A stretch of 64,000 nucleotides of DNA from Psychrobacter sp. JCM 18900 (GTDB lineage: Bacteria; Pseudomonadota; Gammaproteobacteria; Pseudomonadales; Moraxellaceae), in assembly GCF_904846625.1 (NCBI RefSeq), contig NZ_CAJHBL010000007.1, forward strand, positions 91,874-155,873. The letters run 5' to 3'. Shown piece after piece: positions 38,464 through 48,322 of this stretch; positions within the stretch are counted from its first letter, which is position 1, and each line of letters begins with the position of its first letter. Both the position numbers and the translations under genes were made by a program. The notes beneath the pieces are model-generated. The model did no database searches. It was given only the letters and a program-made list of their open reading frames with translations, and was not told the origin of the DNA.

Positions 38464-40080
38464 TTAACTAGACTGTGTCTGTAACGCTTGACGAATATCC
38501 GCTTCAAACTCACTCACGTAATTAAAATGCTTGTGCTGCGCATCGTTATCAAGGATAAATTGCTTGGCTTGTTCGCACATAGCGACCAAGTCATCGACCA
38601 GCTCTTGATAATTTAAATTCTCTTCACCAGCGTGCTGAATCAGATGCAATTCATGTAATAGCGTTTGCTGCTGTGCGCTGTTAACCCGTGCATAGTTCAA
38701 ATTGACCATTGCCTGACATAATGCTTTTAAGACCATGAGGTCAGCAGCTGCATAACGACGTATCTCACCGAGTGATACATTGATAAAGTCAGAAATCTTT
38801 GGGATATGAGTGACTAGTGCCAATATGGCCAGTCGCTTCTGTTTGATAGTAGTTTCAGAGCTATCGTTAGTGTCTGACTGCGGTATGTGAAAATGATAAG
38901 GGCTTGGTGGCTGACGACGCATCATGATACTCAAACAACTGGTTAAAGATTGGACGCAATTGACCGCAGTCTTTGGATCATTGATACCAGGGGATAACGC
39001 GCGTACAGCAATCTCCGTCATCTGACCTAAGCTATAGGCAATGTCGTTAGAGTGCGCCAATCGTTGCTCAAGTCGTAGGCAACCTGCAAGACGTTGCCAA
39101 AACAGTCCATCAGGCGCTCTTGGTATCACTGCCAGATGTGGGGTCGCTGTCTTCTTTTGATTATTTGGATGAGATGCAGGCCGCTGATAAAAGTAACCAA
39201 TGACGTTTTTGTCAGTGACGTAATTACCGAGGTTGACATGCATTTGTACCACGCCACCATAATCTTGTGACAGCGCAATCAATGACTCAAGATAAATCTG
39301 CTGTAGATAACCTGAATTTGGTGAATAAATCGGCATAGCAGGCCAGTTTTGGAACTGCTCGATATCATGGTGCTCAGCATCGCGTTGATGTTGAATATCA
39401 CATCGATCGTTATACCAATAGTAAATGTTTGCAATTGCATCGTTGCTAGCATTTTGAATGACATGTGACGCCTGAATAGCATGCACCATATGCTGTACAA
39501 AATAAACCAAGAGCAGCGCACAGATAATCGCCATGATAATAGCAAAGGTCACTGCCAATTGCGGCACACCAAAAGCTACGTCAGACTTATGGATAGACTT
39601 CAATACCAGTAAGCTATAGCTAAATGTACCGATAAAAGCGCCAAGGACAAACTGGTTTGGAGTGTCAGTCAAAAAGTTACGTAGCAGTCTTGGACCAAAC
39701 TGTGAGGATGCCATCGACAGGACGGCGATTGTAATCGAAAATGTCGTACCTGCCACGCCCAGTACCGCACCAGCGATAGCTGTCATAATCGCGCGCGCCG
39801 CTTCGTCATCACCAGTAAAGGCAAAGGAGATCTCTTTTACCGTTTCACGATCAAAGTTTTGGTCAATCGCGACTAGTAAAGGAGCAAGTAAAATACCGAC
39901 GATGACACAAGCGGTTGGGATAAACCAATAAGAGCCAATCAGCCACTGCCACAAGTTATTTAAACGATCAGGCAAGTCGGTCAGCGTTTGTATTGACCAC
40001 AACTTAGTGAACTGCTTAAGCCTGTTTTGACCTGCATTGATCGTACGTATCCAGATGCTGTCTCCATCATTTTTATTCAC
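38464..40080 (-). CDS. DUF2254 family membrane protein
   Basis: The 538-aa protein (GTG start at 40080) begins VNKNDGDSIWIRTINAGQ. It has four N-terminal helices (about residues 43-170, including SYWFIPTACVIVGILLAPLLVAID and GVAGTTFSITIAVLSMASSQFGPRLLRNFL) and a large soluble C-terminal part, as in DUF2254. The GTG overlaps the end of the preceding yihY-like gene by 8 bases and has an AAGG site about 9 bases away, so translation is coupled. A longer frame to 40134 exists but is less likely. Function is unknown. Confidence 0.82.
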   Translation of the reverse strand: MNKNDGDSIWIRTINAGQNRLKQFTKLWSIQTLTDLPDRLNNLWQWLIGSYWFIPTACVIVGILLAPLLVAIDQNFDRETVKEISFAFTGDDEAARAIMTAIAGAVLGVAGTTFSITIAVLSMASSQFGPRLLRNFLTDTPNQFVLGAFIGTFSYSLLVLKSIHKSDVAFGVPQLAVTFAIIMAIICALLLVYFVQHMVHAIQASHVIQNASNDAIANIYYWYNDRCDIQHQRDAEHHDIEQFQNWPAMPIYSPNSGYLQQIYLESLIALSQDYGGVVQMHVNLGNYVTDKNVIGYFYQRPASHPNNQKKTATPHLAVIPRAPDGLFWQRLAGCLRLEQRLAHSNDIAYSLGQMTEIAVRALSPGINDPKTAVNCVQSLTSCLSIMMRRQPPSPYHFHIPQSDTNDSSETTIKQKRLAILALVTHIPKISDFINVSLGEIRRYAAADLMVLKALCQAMVNLNYARVNSAQQQTLLHELHLIQHAGEENLNYQELVDDLVAMCEQAKQFILDNDAQHKHFNYVSEFEADIRQALQTQSS

Positions 40081-41665
40081 TGTGATGAGCCTTAGGGTTA
40101 TCTGCTTCTGTAATAATAGCGCTTTTATGCGCACGTCTGGTCATATCTGTTTCAGTATGATTCTCACTAGTCCCTAAAGGTATGATGGCTTCATTGTCGT
40201 GATCATCATATTCAATAGCACTGTCTTTGTCATAAGCCATAGGCTCTAGGTGCGGTGATGCTTCTAGATGTGGATTATTACCGTTGTAAGCACTCTCATT
40301 ATGTCTATCTAGATTATCATGTCGTTGTACGTTTTCAGTGGCGGCAGAGGTTTTTCTAAATAGTTTACGGTCATCGCCATGCTTACTGTTAGATTGTTTA
40401 CGCGGTTCGCTATTAGCAAAGATAGCATTTAGCGGCAGATGCAATTGCTGTTTGGCATATGCTTCGGTGTTTTCAAAGCGTTTTACCAATAAACTTAGCC
40501 AAGGCTTTTGACCTTCTAATCTCATCTCATCCAACTCGTCCTTGATAGGAAGTGGATAGGGCAAGGTACGATAAAAGTCCCATAACGTCATCCTACTCAG
40601 GTCTCTTTTGAGCACATAGTCATCATCATCCGTCATGGTAATCAGATTGCTGTCTTGCAGGTAGTTGATATAGGTATACCATTTCGGTAGCTCTTTGCGA
40701 CCTAAGACATTGCGCAGTGCTTGTTCGCTAACGGCTTCACCTTTTAAGTGGTGGGTATAGACCAAGTTCAACATATCTAGCAAGCTGAGTAACGGGTGAC
40801 GAGGGTAGACTTCTTCTGTCTCAAAAATGGTCAAGGTATAGCTGATTTCAACGCCTAATAAAATCAAATTCCACGACAGATAAATCCATAGTAGAAAGAT
40901 AGGCAAGGCGGCAAAAGCGCCGTAAATCGCTTCGTAGCTGGTAAAGTTAGCCATCACTGTACCAAACAGATGCTTCATTAATTCAAAGACAATAGCCACA
41001 AACACGCCAGCGATAGCTGCGTTCTTTGCTGGTACGCGCGCCTTTGGAATAAACCAGTACATACCGATAAAGCCCGCCATCGTAATACCAATCGATGCCA
41101 TTTGTACCCAAAAGCTCCAGTCGATACCGTAGCCTGCAATTTGACGATTAAGAAAACTCAGACTTTGTACGGTACTTGAAGCGATAAAAGCGGTACCCAA
41201 CACCAGCGGTCCCAACGTAACAATGGTCCAATAACGCAGCATGCTTTTGATGCCACCAGAGCGGTCTTCTACTCGCCAAATCTGGTTAAACGCGCGTTCA
41301 ATAGTGGTCAAGGTCATGATAGTCGTAAAGAATAAAATCATGGCACCGATAATGGTTAGGTTGGATGACTTTTCGGCAAAGCTATTAATATACTCGCTAA
41401 CTTGCATGCTCGATTGCGGCAACAGATTGCTATAAATGACGTCATAAATCTGAGCTCTAACCGATGCGAGTGCTGGTACAGATGACAAAATCATTAGTAA
41501 TACCGTCAACACAGGTACGATCGACAGCATAGTGGTGTACGTCAGTGAAGCCGCCTTTTGCTGGCAATTATCTTCAAAAAAATGCCGAGTCAAAAACCGT
41601 AAAAACTGAAACCAGCGCTGCTGTAAAAACGGGAGTTTTTGAGATAATTTTTCCATGTCGACCAT
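40073..41665 (-). CDS. YihY/BrkB-family inner membrane protein
   Basis: The protein, about 530 aa from ATG 41665 (MVDMEKLSQKLPFLQQRWF), has six membrane helices and the family pattern FFEDNCQQKAASLTYTTMLSIVPVLTVLLMI (about residues 24-54) and AIYGAFAALPIFLLWIYLSWNLILLG. The family was once called ribonuclease BN by error; its role is unknown. The C-terminal half adds a winged-helix-like region (about 290-400) and a charged tail rich in histidine, aspartate and asparagine with HDNLDRHNESAYNGNNPHLEASPHLE repeats. It is coupled to the DUF2254 gene. Confidence 0.86.
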   Translation of the reverse strand: MVDMEKLSQKLPFLQQRWFQFLRFLTRHFFEDNCQQKAASLTYTTMLSIVPVLTVLLMILSSVPALASVRAQIYDVIYSNLLPQSSMQVSEYINSFAEKSSNLTIIGAMILFFTTIMTLTTIERAFNQIWRVEDRSGGIKSMLRYWTIVTLGPLVLGTAFIASSTVQSLSFLNRQIAGYGIDWSFWVQMASIGITMAGFIGMYWFIPKARVPAKNAAIAGVFVAIVFELMKHLFGTVMANFTSYEAIYGAFAALPIFLLWIYLSWNLILLGVEISYTLTIFETEEVYPRHPLLSLLDMLNLVYTHHLKGEAVSEQALRNVLGRKELPKWYTYINYLQDSNLITMTDDDDYVLKRDLSRMTLWDFYRTLPYPLPIKDELDEMRLEGQKPWLSLLVKRFENTEAYAKQQLHLPLNAIFANSEPRKQSNSKHGDDRKLFRKTSAATENVQRHDNLDRHNESAYNGNNPHLEASPHLEPMAYDKDSAIEYDDHDNEAIIPLGTSENHTETDMTRRAHKSAIITEADNPKAHHSE

Positions 41666-41912
41666 TAAGCAAAAGTAAGAGTGACAATAGTGTAACAAAG
41701 ATGAACGGTTATCATCTGCGGTTTAATTGTGTCAAAATGCACCATGTAGCACATCAGATACAATATAAGTCAGGTTATCAATCATGGTTATTTGCATGAC
41801 AGTGAATGACTCGGGCATAATGTGCACATATTCTACAATGCCAGTTAGTCGTATATTTCGCCGCATTTTTGGTGGCTAGTATGGTTAACAATTTTATAAG
41901 GAAGCTTTGCTA

Positions 41913-42530
41913 ATGAGTCAGACCGACCCTTATGTTTTGGTGCTTTATTATTCTAATTACGGTACGACTAAGACATTAGCATATGCTATCGCGCAAGGTG
42001 TTGAAGATGCTGGCATGACCGCGCGTATCCGTACGGTACCGACAGTGGCACCTGAAACCACGTCAAGCAAGCCTGCGATACCTGATGAGGGCGACTTATA
42101 CTGTACGATGGACGATCTAAAAGACTGTAGCGGTCTAGCGCTTGGTAGCCCAACGCACTTTGGTAATATGGCCGCACCCATGAAGTATTTTTGGGATAAT
42201 ACCGTGACCCTATGGCTGGCAGGGAATCTACAAAACAAACCAGCCTCAGTGTTTACGGCGACAGGTTCCATGCATGGCGGTCAAGAAACGACGTTGTTGA
42301 CGATGATGTTGCCGTTGATGCATCACGGTATGGTCATCGTAGGTGTGCCCTATGCAGAGCCAGCACTGAATCGTACTCATCGCGGCGGCACGCCTTACGG
42401 TGCCAGCCATGTCAGCGGTGCATCGCATGATCAGCCTATATCTACTGACGAGCGAGATTTGGGTATTGCGCAGGGTCGCCGTTTAGCGATTACTGCAGCT
42501 GCATTAGCACAGGCTAATTGGGGCCGATAA
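41913..42530 (+). CDS. wrbA: NAD(P)H:quinone oxidoreductase, WrbA-like
   Basis: WrbA is a tetrameric FMN protein that reduces quinones by two electrons. The 205-aa protein shows the flavodoxin-like phosphate motif YYSNYGTTKTLAYAIAQG (about residues 11-28), GSPTHFGNMAAPMKYFWD (about 78-95) and the family signature TGSMHGGQETTLLTMMLPLMHHGMVIVGVPY (about 117-147). The start at ATG 41913 is behind AAGGAAG; a TTG two codons up is less likely. It is followed by a DUF2069 gene, an arrangement also seen in pseudomonads. Confidence 0.92.
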   Translation: MSQTDPYVLVLYYSNYGTTKTLAYAIAQGVEDAGMTARIRTVPTVAPETTSSKPAIPDEGDLYCTMDDLKDCSGLALGSPTHFGNMAAPMKYFWDNTVTLWLAGNLQNKPASVFTATGSMHGGQETTLLTMMLPLMHHGMVIVGVPYAEPALNRTHRGGTPYGASHVSGASHDQPISTDERDLGIAQGRRLAITAAALAQANWGR

Positions 42531-42670
42531 GCAACTTTTATAAACCTGCTGTCTAGAATCGTCTGAGTCTCAAAGTCTATGATTCAATGCTTGTAACCAC
42601 TCAGTTATAAGCATGCACTAACTATTCATATTCAGCAGTATATTATTCATTTAGGAAATCAAAATATCTA

Positions 42671-43120
42671 ATGGCCACAACCCGCTCTCATACAAAGCCT
42701 CTTAAAACGGTTAAGCCTATCGCACCTATTGCACAGCGCTTAAAGGTTACGTGGTTAATTTGGCTCGTTTATAGACTGCTCGGATTGCCTATCTTTATTA
42801 GTATCTTTAATCCTAGTAGCCCTGATATCGTTGGCGGTATTGCTTGGCAGGCGTTATGGCTAGTGCCAGCATTGATTTTGACGCCATGGATATTGCGTGG
42901 TCGTTCACCTTATGCATTGTTGATAAGTAGTATGTTTACCCTAGTATATTTGGGCGCGAGTGGTGTGGTGCTGTTTACACGTATATATGGCAGTAGCTGG
43001 GCGGAGATAGTGGTTTATTTGCTTGATTTTGTCCTACTGCTTGCCATCAATGTTTGGCTGTTTATTTTGCTTAAACGCCTGCCTTCGATGAATAACGTTG
43101 TGAAGAAACCTCGTCAATAA
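42671..43120 (+). CDS. DUF2069 family membrane protein
   Basis: A 149-residue protein with a basic N-terminal tail of about 35 residues and four hydrophobic helices (WLIWLVYRLLGLPIFISIF, IAWQALWLVPALILTPWIL, YALLISSMFTLVYLGASGVVLF, IVVYLLDFVLLLAINVWLFIL). This is the DUF2069 layout, a small membrane protein family of unknown function often beside wrbA. It has a start ATG at 42671 about 140 bases after wrbA and is followed by a strong terminator. Confidence 0.8.
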   Translation: MATTRSHTKPLKTVKPIAPIAQRLKVTWLIWLVYRLLGLPIFISIFNPSSPDIVGGIAWQALWLVPALILTPWILRGRSPYALLISSMFTLVYLGASGVVLFTRIYGSSWAEIVVYLLDFVLLLAINVWLFILLKRLPSMNNVVKKPRQ

Positions 43121-43169
43121 TTGAACTTACCTGAAGCCTAATAAGTTATACCTATCGATCTAAAACCAT

Positions 43170-43206
43170 AAAAAAGCGGCGCCCCATCTGGAGCGCCGCT
43201 TTTTTG
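43170..43206. terminator. Bidirectional intrinsic terminator
   Basis: AAAAAGCGGCGC and GCGCCGCTTTTTT form a GC-rich stem around CCCATCTGGA. It lies between the DUF2069 gene and the convergent DUF3108 gene. Confidence 0.92.
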
Positions 43207-43230
43207 TTTATAACTTTCAAGATAAGTAGA

Positions 43231-44010
43231 TTAATTAATCTTAGTTAATTCTAAATCCATTTTCTTACCATCGTTAATTTGGCTAACTTTAACTGGCATA
43301 TAGTCCAAGCTTGGGGCTAACCAAAAGCTGGTAGAGCGGCTATCGTCATCGTGGACGCGGTCAACACGTACCGTATCAAAGGTACCCGCTGGTACGGTAA
43401 TTTTAGTGCTGCCTGATTTTTTAAATGGCGTCTTCTCGATTTTGTCTTTTTTTGCCATGTAGTAATTACCAGAGAACTTACCGTTTAATAAATCCTGACG
43501 AATCTGTACCTCAAGGCTCAAATCATCAAAGGCTTGTTGCGACATGTTCATAGTCGTCGACTTGCCCTTATAGTTACTGGTGACTTTTTTGCTGCTTGGG
43601 TTAAAGTCTAGTTTATGTGTGCGACCCATGCCAAGTAGTTTGTACGTAGTGCTTGCCTGCGTGGGACTGACATTATTACCATTAAGTATAAAAGTGCTGT
43701 TTTGCGAGGCACTAGCCACACCAGCGACGCGAGCCTTAACGTTATATTTCCACGTATTACCAGATTTGCTTAGCGTACGAGTTGCTGTGCCTTTGTATTT
43801 GTCCTCAACGGTAAAACTATAATCGGCAGTTGATGGTTGAACGGTTTTTGCGCTGGCAAGGGTAGGTGCGGTCATACTCAAAGCTCCAACGGTAGAGATA
43901 CTGATGCCTGTTACTAAGGCAGATAAAAATTTAGATGGACTGCGTTTTGCGTTATTAGCATTATCAACAGTGTCGCTTGATGACTTTTTGTGCATTGATG
44001 AAAAACTCAT
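43231..44010 (-). CDS. Secreted DUF3108 family protein
   Basis: The 259-residue protein has an N-terminal charged region and a hydrophobic signal segment FLSALVTGISISTVGALSMTAPTLASA (about residues 28-54) ending in an ASA-type cleavage site. The DUF3108 domain (about 60-255) shows ADYSFTVEDKYKGTATRTL, a repeated serine/threonine/lysine-rich beta structure, and TFDTVRVDRVHDDDSRSTSFWLAPSLDYMPVKV near the end. It is thought to be a periplasmic or outer-membrane-associated beta-barrel-like domain with no known role. Upstream to groES is 478 bases. Confidence 0.8.
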   Translation of the reverse strand: MSFSSMHKKSSSDTVDNANNAKRSPSKFLSALVTGISISTVGALSMTAPTLASAKTVQPSTADYSFTVEDKYKGTATRTLSKSGNTWKYNVKARVAGVASASQNSTFILNGNNVSPTQASTTYKLLGMGRTHKLDFNPSSKKVTSNYKGKSTTMNMSQQAFDDLSLEVQIRQDLLNGKFSGNYYMAKKDKIEKTPFKKSGSTKITVPAGTFDTVRVDRVHDDDSRSTSFWLAPSLDYMPVKVSQINDGKKMDLELTKIN

Positions 44011-44166
44011 AGATACCCCTTCATTAATTTATTGCCGATATAGCAATTTTTTTCGTTCGTTCTTATTATGTTTACCAGACCTATAATGGTCATACGCTGT
44101 TACATTTTCAAGCGTGGTGTCATACCGCTTCGTGTAGAGCTTGTAGCAAATGTTTCTATAGTTAAT

Positions 44167-44336
44167 TTAGCATTGGTCAAAATATAAATTCAGCTCGTCA
44201 ATATCTTTAAATACTTCTACTTCTTGTCCTTTATCTAACTAGCATATCGACTCTATTAAACGTAAAGCATCGATATGAGATGTTGGTTGATCAATTTCTG
44301 CAAAATAATCTTGTAAATTTTTGGGCTTTACACTTG
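44167..44336 (-). pseudogene. Degraded coding remnant upstream of groES
   Basis: Read on the minus strand, one frame gives NLQDYFAEIDQPTSHIDAL then RLIESIC and a TAG stop, and continues in the same frame with LDKGQEVEVFKDIDELNLYF and a terminal stop. The two parts look like one protein tail broken by a single stop codon. No start codon and no family match were recognised, so this is a weak call; it may also be chance. Confidence 0.35.
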
Positions 44337-44360
44337 AACCGAACTCACCTTGCCCCCACT
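44333..44360 (+). promoter_or_regulatory. Heat-shock (sigma32) promoter of groES-groEL
   Basis: CTTGAA at 44333-44338 and CCCCCACT at 44353-44360 are 14 bases apart, close to the sigma32 consensus (CTTGAAA, 11-15 bases, CCCCATNT). It lies about 130 bases upstream of the groES ATG. This is what would be expected for a gammaproteobacterial groE operon. Confidence 0.75.
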
Positions 44361-44488
44361 TTTTGTTACAAGCTCAAGGCTTATCTATAAAGCATTGTTT
44401 TTGGCAGTGTTTCCTATAGATACTGGTATTGAGACCATTAATTCAAATAAACCCTTAATTTTATTAACCAACTTTTGGAGTCATATCG

Positions 44489-44779
44489 ATGAACATTCGT
44501 CCTTTACATGACCGTATTGTCGTCCGCCGCATAGAAGAAGAAACAAAGACTGCTGGTGGTATCTTGCTTCCTGGTTCAGCACAAGAGAAACCTTCACAAG
44601 GTGAAGTGCTTGCAGTTGGTAATGGTCAAGTTCGTGACAACGGTGAAACTCGTGCGTTAGATGTAAAAGCTGGCGACAAAGTTTTGTTCGGTCAATATGC
44701 TGGTCAAACCGTAAAGGTTGACGGTGAAGAACTATTGATTATGAAAGAGTCTGATGTATTGGGTGTGCTAGAAGGCTAG
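44489..44779 (+). CDS. groES: GroES co-chaperonin
   Basis: GroES is the 10-kDa lid of the GroEL chamber. The 96-aa protein begins [40 protein letters not shown] (listed by position, residues 1-40), with the mobile loop at about 17-33 and the roof hairpin region after it. Length and motifs match. A GGAG site precedes the ATG. groEL follows 123 bases on; the two are driven by the heat-shock promoter. Confidence 0.98.
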   Translation: MNIRPLHDRIVVRRIEEETKTAGGILLPGSAQEKPSQGEVLAVGNGQVRDNGETRALDVKAGDKVLFGQYAGQTVKVDGEELLIMKESDVLGVLEG

Positions 44780-44896
44780 TCCTTTTGAGTATTATTTTAT
44801 ACTCAGCACATTTTGATAGCAGTTTCTAATAATCGCTTTTGATAAACAACTATCAAATCAATCAATTGTATTCTCATACTTATAATAGTGGAGTAA

Positions 44897-46552
<1,656 letters not shown>

Positions 46553-46567
46553 TTTTACTTCTGCTGC

Positions 46568-46645
46568 AAAGCGATTTATCTTTGTCAGATACGCTCAATG
46601 TACAACAAGTACTATTTTTGCTTATCTTCCTCGATAAATCGCTTT
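46568..46645. repeat. Imperfect palindromic element after groEL
   Basis: AAAGCGATTTATC (46568-46580) and GATAAATCGCTTT (46633-46645) are 13-base inverted repeats flanking GTACAACAAGTACT, itself a small palindrome. A similar arrangement, GTACTACTTGTAC with GACTTCTTTGACTAT, lies after etfA (30731-30790). This may be a dispersed intergenic repeat of the species, but too few copies are present to be sure. Confidence 0.4.
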
Positions 46646-46724
46646 TCGCTAAAAGTATGATTTTATCATGAAGTCTATTTGACTATTGAAAGCTCTGTTA
46701 TCGAAAGATAGCAGGGCTTTTTTT
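46630..46724 (+). repeat. groEL downstream segment, first copy, with terminator
   Basis: About 95 bases that recur at 51364-51457 with roughly 91% identity. It ends in an intrinsic terminator: AAAGCTCTGTTATC and GATAGCAGGGCTTT pair around GAAA, followed by a T run (46689-46724). The copy here is adjacent to groEL and is presumably the original. Confidence 0.85.
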
Positions 46725-46774
46725 ATGGGATTTAATATAGTAACTGTGAAAGTCTTATTTAAATTATTCAACAT

Positions 46775-46810
46775 AAAACCCCGATAGGCTATGGCTTATC
46801 GGGGTTTTTA
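46775..46810. terminator. Second terminator-like hairpin after groEL
   Basis: AAAACCCCGATA and TATCGGGGTTTTT form a strong stem around an 11-base loop. It can end the minus-strand gene that stops at 46952 as well as read-through from groEL. Confidence 0.85.
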
Positions 46811-46951
46811 TATACTAAAACATTGTTTTTAGAGAAATTAAACTTAGTAAAGTTAGGTCATCTAGATGTTATATTATAGGTTTTTAACTCAGAATATTTT
46901 AACTGTTCGTCAAAATTCTTACTTTAAATTTATATAAAGGTGGAGTATTAC

Positions 46952-47461
46952 CTAAGAAAGTTCACATACTGTTTTCGATATATCCGCATGTACAGTATCA
47001 GGTACAATGGGTTCAACAAAGCTACTGAATTTCAAGTCTCCTTGATAAATACCATCTTTTGAATACATAATGCCCGACACATTGATAGCAGAACTTTTTG
47101 AGCAATAGAATTTAGTTTGAATTTGATCATAGTCCCCGTTATTTCTTACAACACGCCACCACACTTTTGTATGTGTTTCCGCAAAATCTAGACCGCCATG
47201 TTTATAACGTAAGGGCTCGTACTGACTATATTTTTTAATAGTATCTATATTAAGATAGTAATCAAAACCCGAGACAGAATGCCCTACAAAAAACCAAGGA
47301 GAACTTTTACTATCCTCTATCACTGCCTGTTCAGCATCTATCACTGCCTGATCCATATCTTCTAATTGTTGAATGGCTAATGCATTAGTGGCACACAAAA
47401 ACATTAAAAATGTTAGTGAAATTACGGGCGTATTTTTCAATCTCATTTTTATCTTCCTCAT
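46952..47461 (-). CDS. Secreted adhesin-E-like protein
   Basis: The 169-aa protein has a signal peptide (hydrophobic FLMFLCATNALA at about residues 18-29, cleavage after ALA). The mature part resembles small surface-adhesin-E-like proteins: a short N-terminal helix, then SSPWFFVGHSVSGFDYYLNIDTIKK, a VWWRVVRN strand, KFYCSKSSAINVSGIMYSKDG with a cysteine, and a C-terminal cysteine near the end (SKTVCELS) which may form a disulfide. The match is weak and function is unknown. It sits in the mosaic region between groEL and yaaA, next to a yaaA fragment. Confidence 0.6.
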   Translation of the reverse strand: MRKIKMRLKNTPVISLTFLMFLCATNALAIQQLEDMDQAVIDAEQAVIEDSKSSPWFFVGHSVSGFDYYLNIDTIKKYSQYEPLRYKHGGLDFAETHTKVWWRVVRNNGDYDQIQTKFYCSKSSAINVSGIMYSKDGIYQGDLKFSSFVEPIVPDTVHADISKTVCELS

Positions 47462-47562
47462 TTATATTGCTAGGCATCATACAATTACAGTAGTTAATTA
47501 AGCCCTTACCTCCAACCTGAAGTATGGTAAATTATTATGCTGGCTTAATTATTCAATCTACC

Positions 47563-47650
47563 TCTGATCCGCCGTATCCCGTCTAAAAACCCAAGTCTTA
47601 TCATCAGACACTTCTTTATCATAGCAATGTTCTGTCAAATCCAAATGAAC
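47563..47650 (-). pseudogene. Diverged yaaA 3'-end fragment 1
   Basis: On the minus strand this reads as the YaaA C-terminus: FDLTEHCYDKEV followed by SDDKTWVFRRDTADQ, against FDLAGYYYCEDA and SDDKTWTFRRDAADQ in the intact gene at 53312. DNA identity to the intact copy is roughly 74%. The rest of the gene is absent. The reading frame is still conserved, so the fragment is not very old or came from a related donor. Confidence 0.75.
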
Positions 47651-47719
47651 TTATTATGGGTCTTGCTACTCACAAATGATCGAACGAGACATTATTTTCT
47701 TAATCAGTATAGAAGAATC

Positions 47720-48175
47720 TCATACAAAAATAGGTAGAGTCGTCTTATTGATTACCTTTCTTACCGATAAATGAGTGTGAATGTCTTTTACGCTAGCAAG
47801 CTTGTGTAGCTTACGGGTGAACCGCTCATAACCATCGAGATTGGGGCTCACCACTTCTAATAAATAATCGTAAGAACCCGATACCACATGTCCATTAATC
47901 ACCTCGTCCATATTGGAAAGGGCACGCTCGAAGGCTGCGATAGATTCTTCTTGGTGGCTGTTGAGACTGACTTCCACAAAGAAACTCATCGCAATACCCG
48001 CTTTGGCTTTATTTACGTTTGCTTGATAGTTCTCTATATAACCTTCATCTTCCAAACGTTTTAGGCGTCGCGCGCAAGGAGAAGGCGACAGCCCTATACG
48101 TTCGGACAATTCCGCCGTAGATAAGCGCGCTTCTTTTTGGAGCACTTCCAAGATATGGCGATCGATTTTGTCCAT
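47720..48175 (-). CDS. Lrp/AsnC family transcriptional regulator
   Basis: The 151-aa protein begins MDKIDRHILEVLQKEARLSTAELSERIGLSPSPCARRLKRLEDEGYIENY (residues 1-50 by position), a winged helix-turn-helix of the AsnC type, followed by a RAM ligand-sensing domain (about 65-145) with GSYDYLLEVVSPNLDGYERF. Such proteins sense amino acids. It is divergent from an EamA exporter, an aminotransferase and a GST-like gene, so it probably controls them. Confidence 0.9.
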   Translation of the reverse strand: MDKIDRHILEVLQKEARLSTAELSERIGLSPSPCARRLKRLEDEGYIENYQANVNKAKAGIAMSFFVEVSLNSHQEESIAAFERALSNMDEVINGHVVSGSYDYLLEVVSPNLDGYERFTRKLHKLASVKDIHTHLSVRKVINKTTLPIFV

Positions 48176-48322
48176 AATTTACCTTTTGGCTTTTTATGCC
48201 AATAATTTTTATTTAGTTAGCATTATCCACCAAATATTCGCAAAATTGCAATGAATAAATAGAGATAAAAGCGCGTATTTTAATCGATAATTGGTCTTTG
48301 TATACCAGCATAAGACACGACT

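Noticed and set aside
42212..42430. Second frame inside wrbA
   Set aside because: Frame-shifted reading of a clear WrbA gene.
44165..44345. Functional small gene upstream of groES
   Set aside because: Interrupted by a stop codon, with no start codon or ribosome site; kept only as a weak pseudogene.
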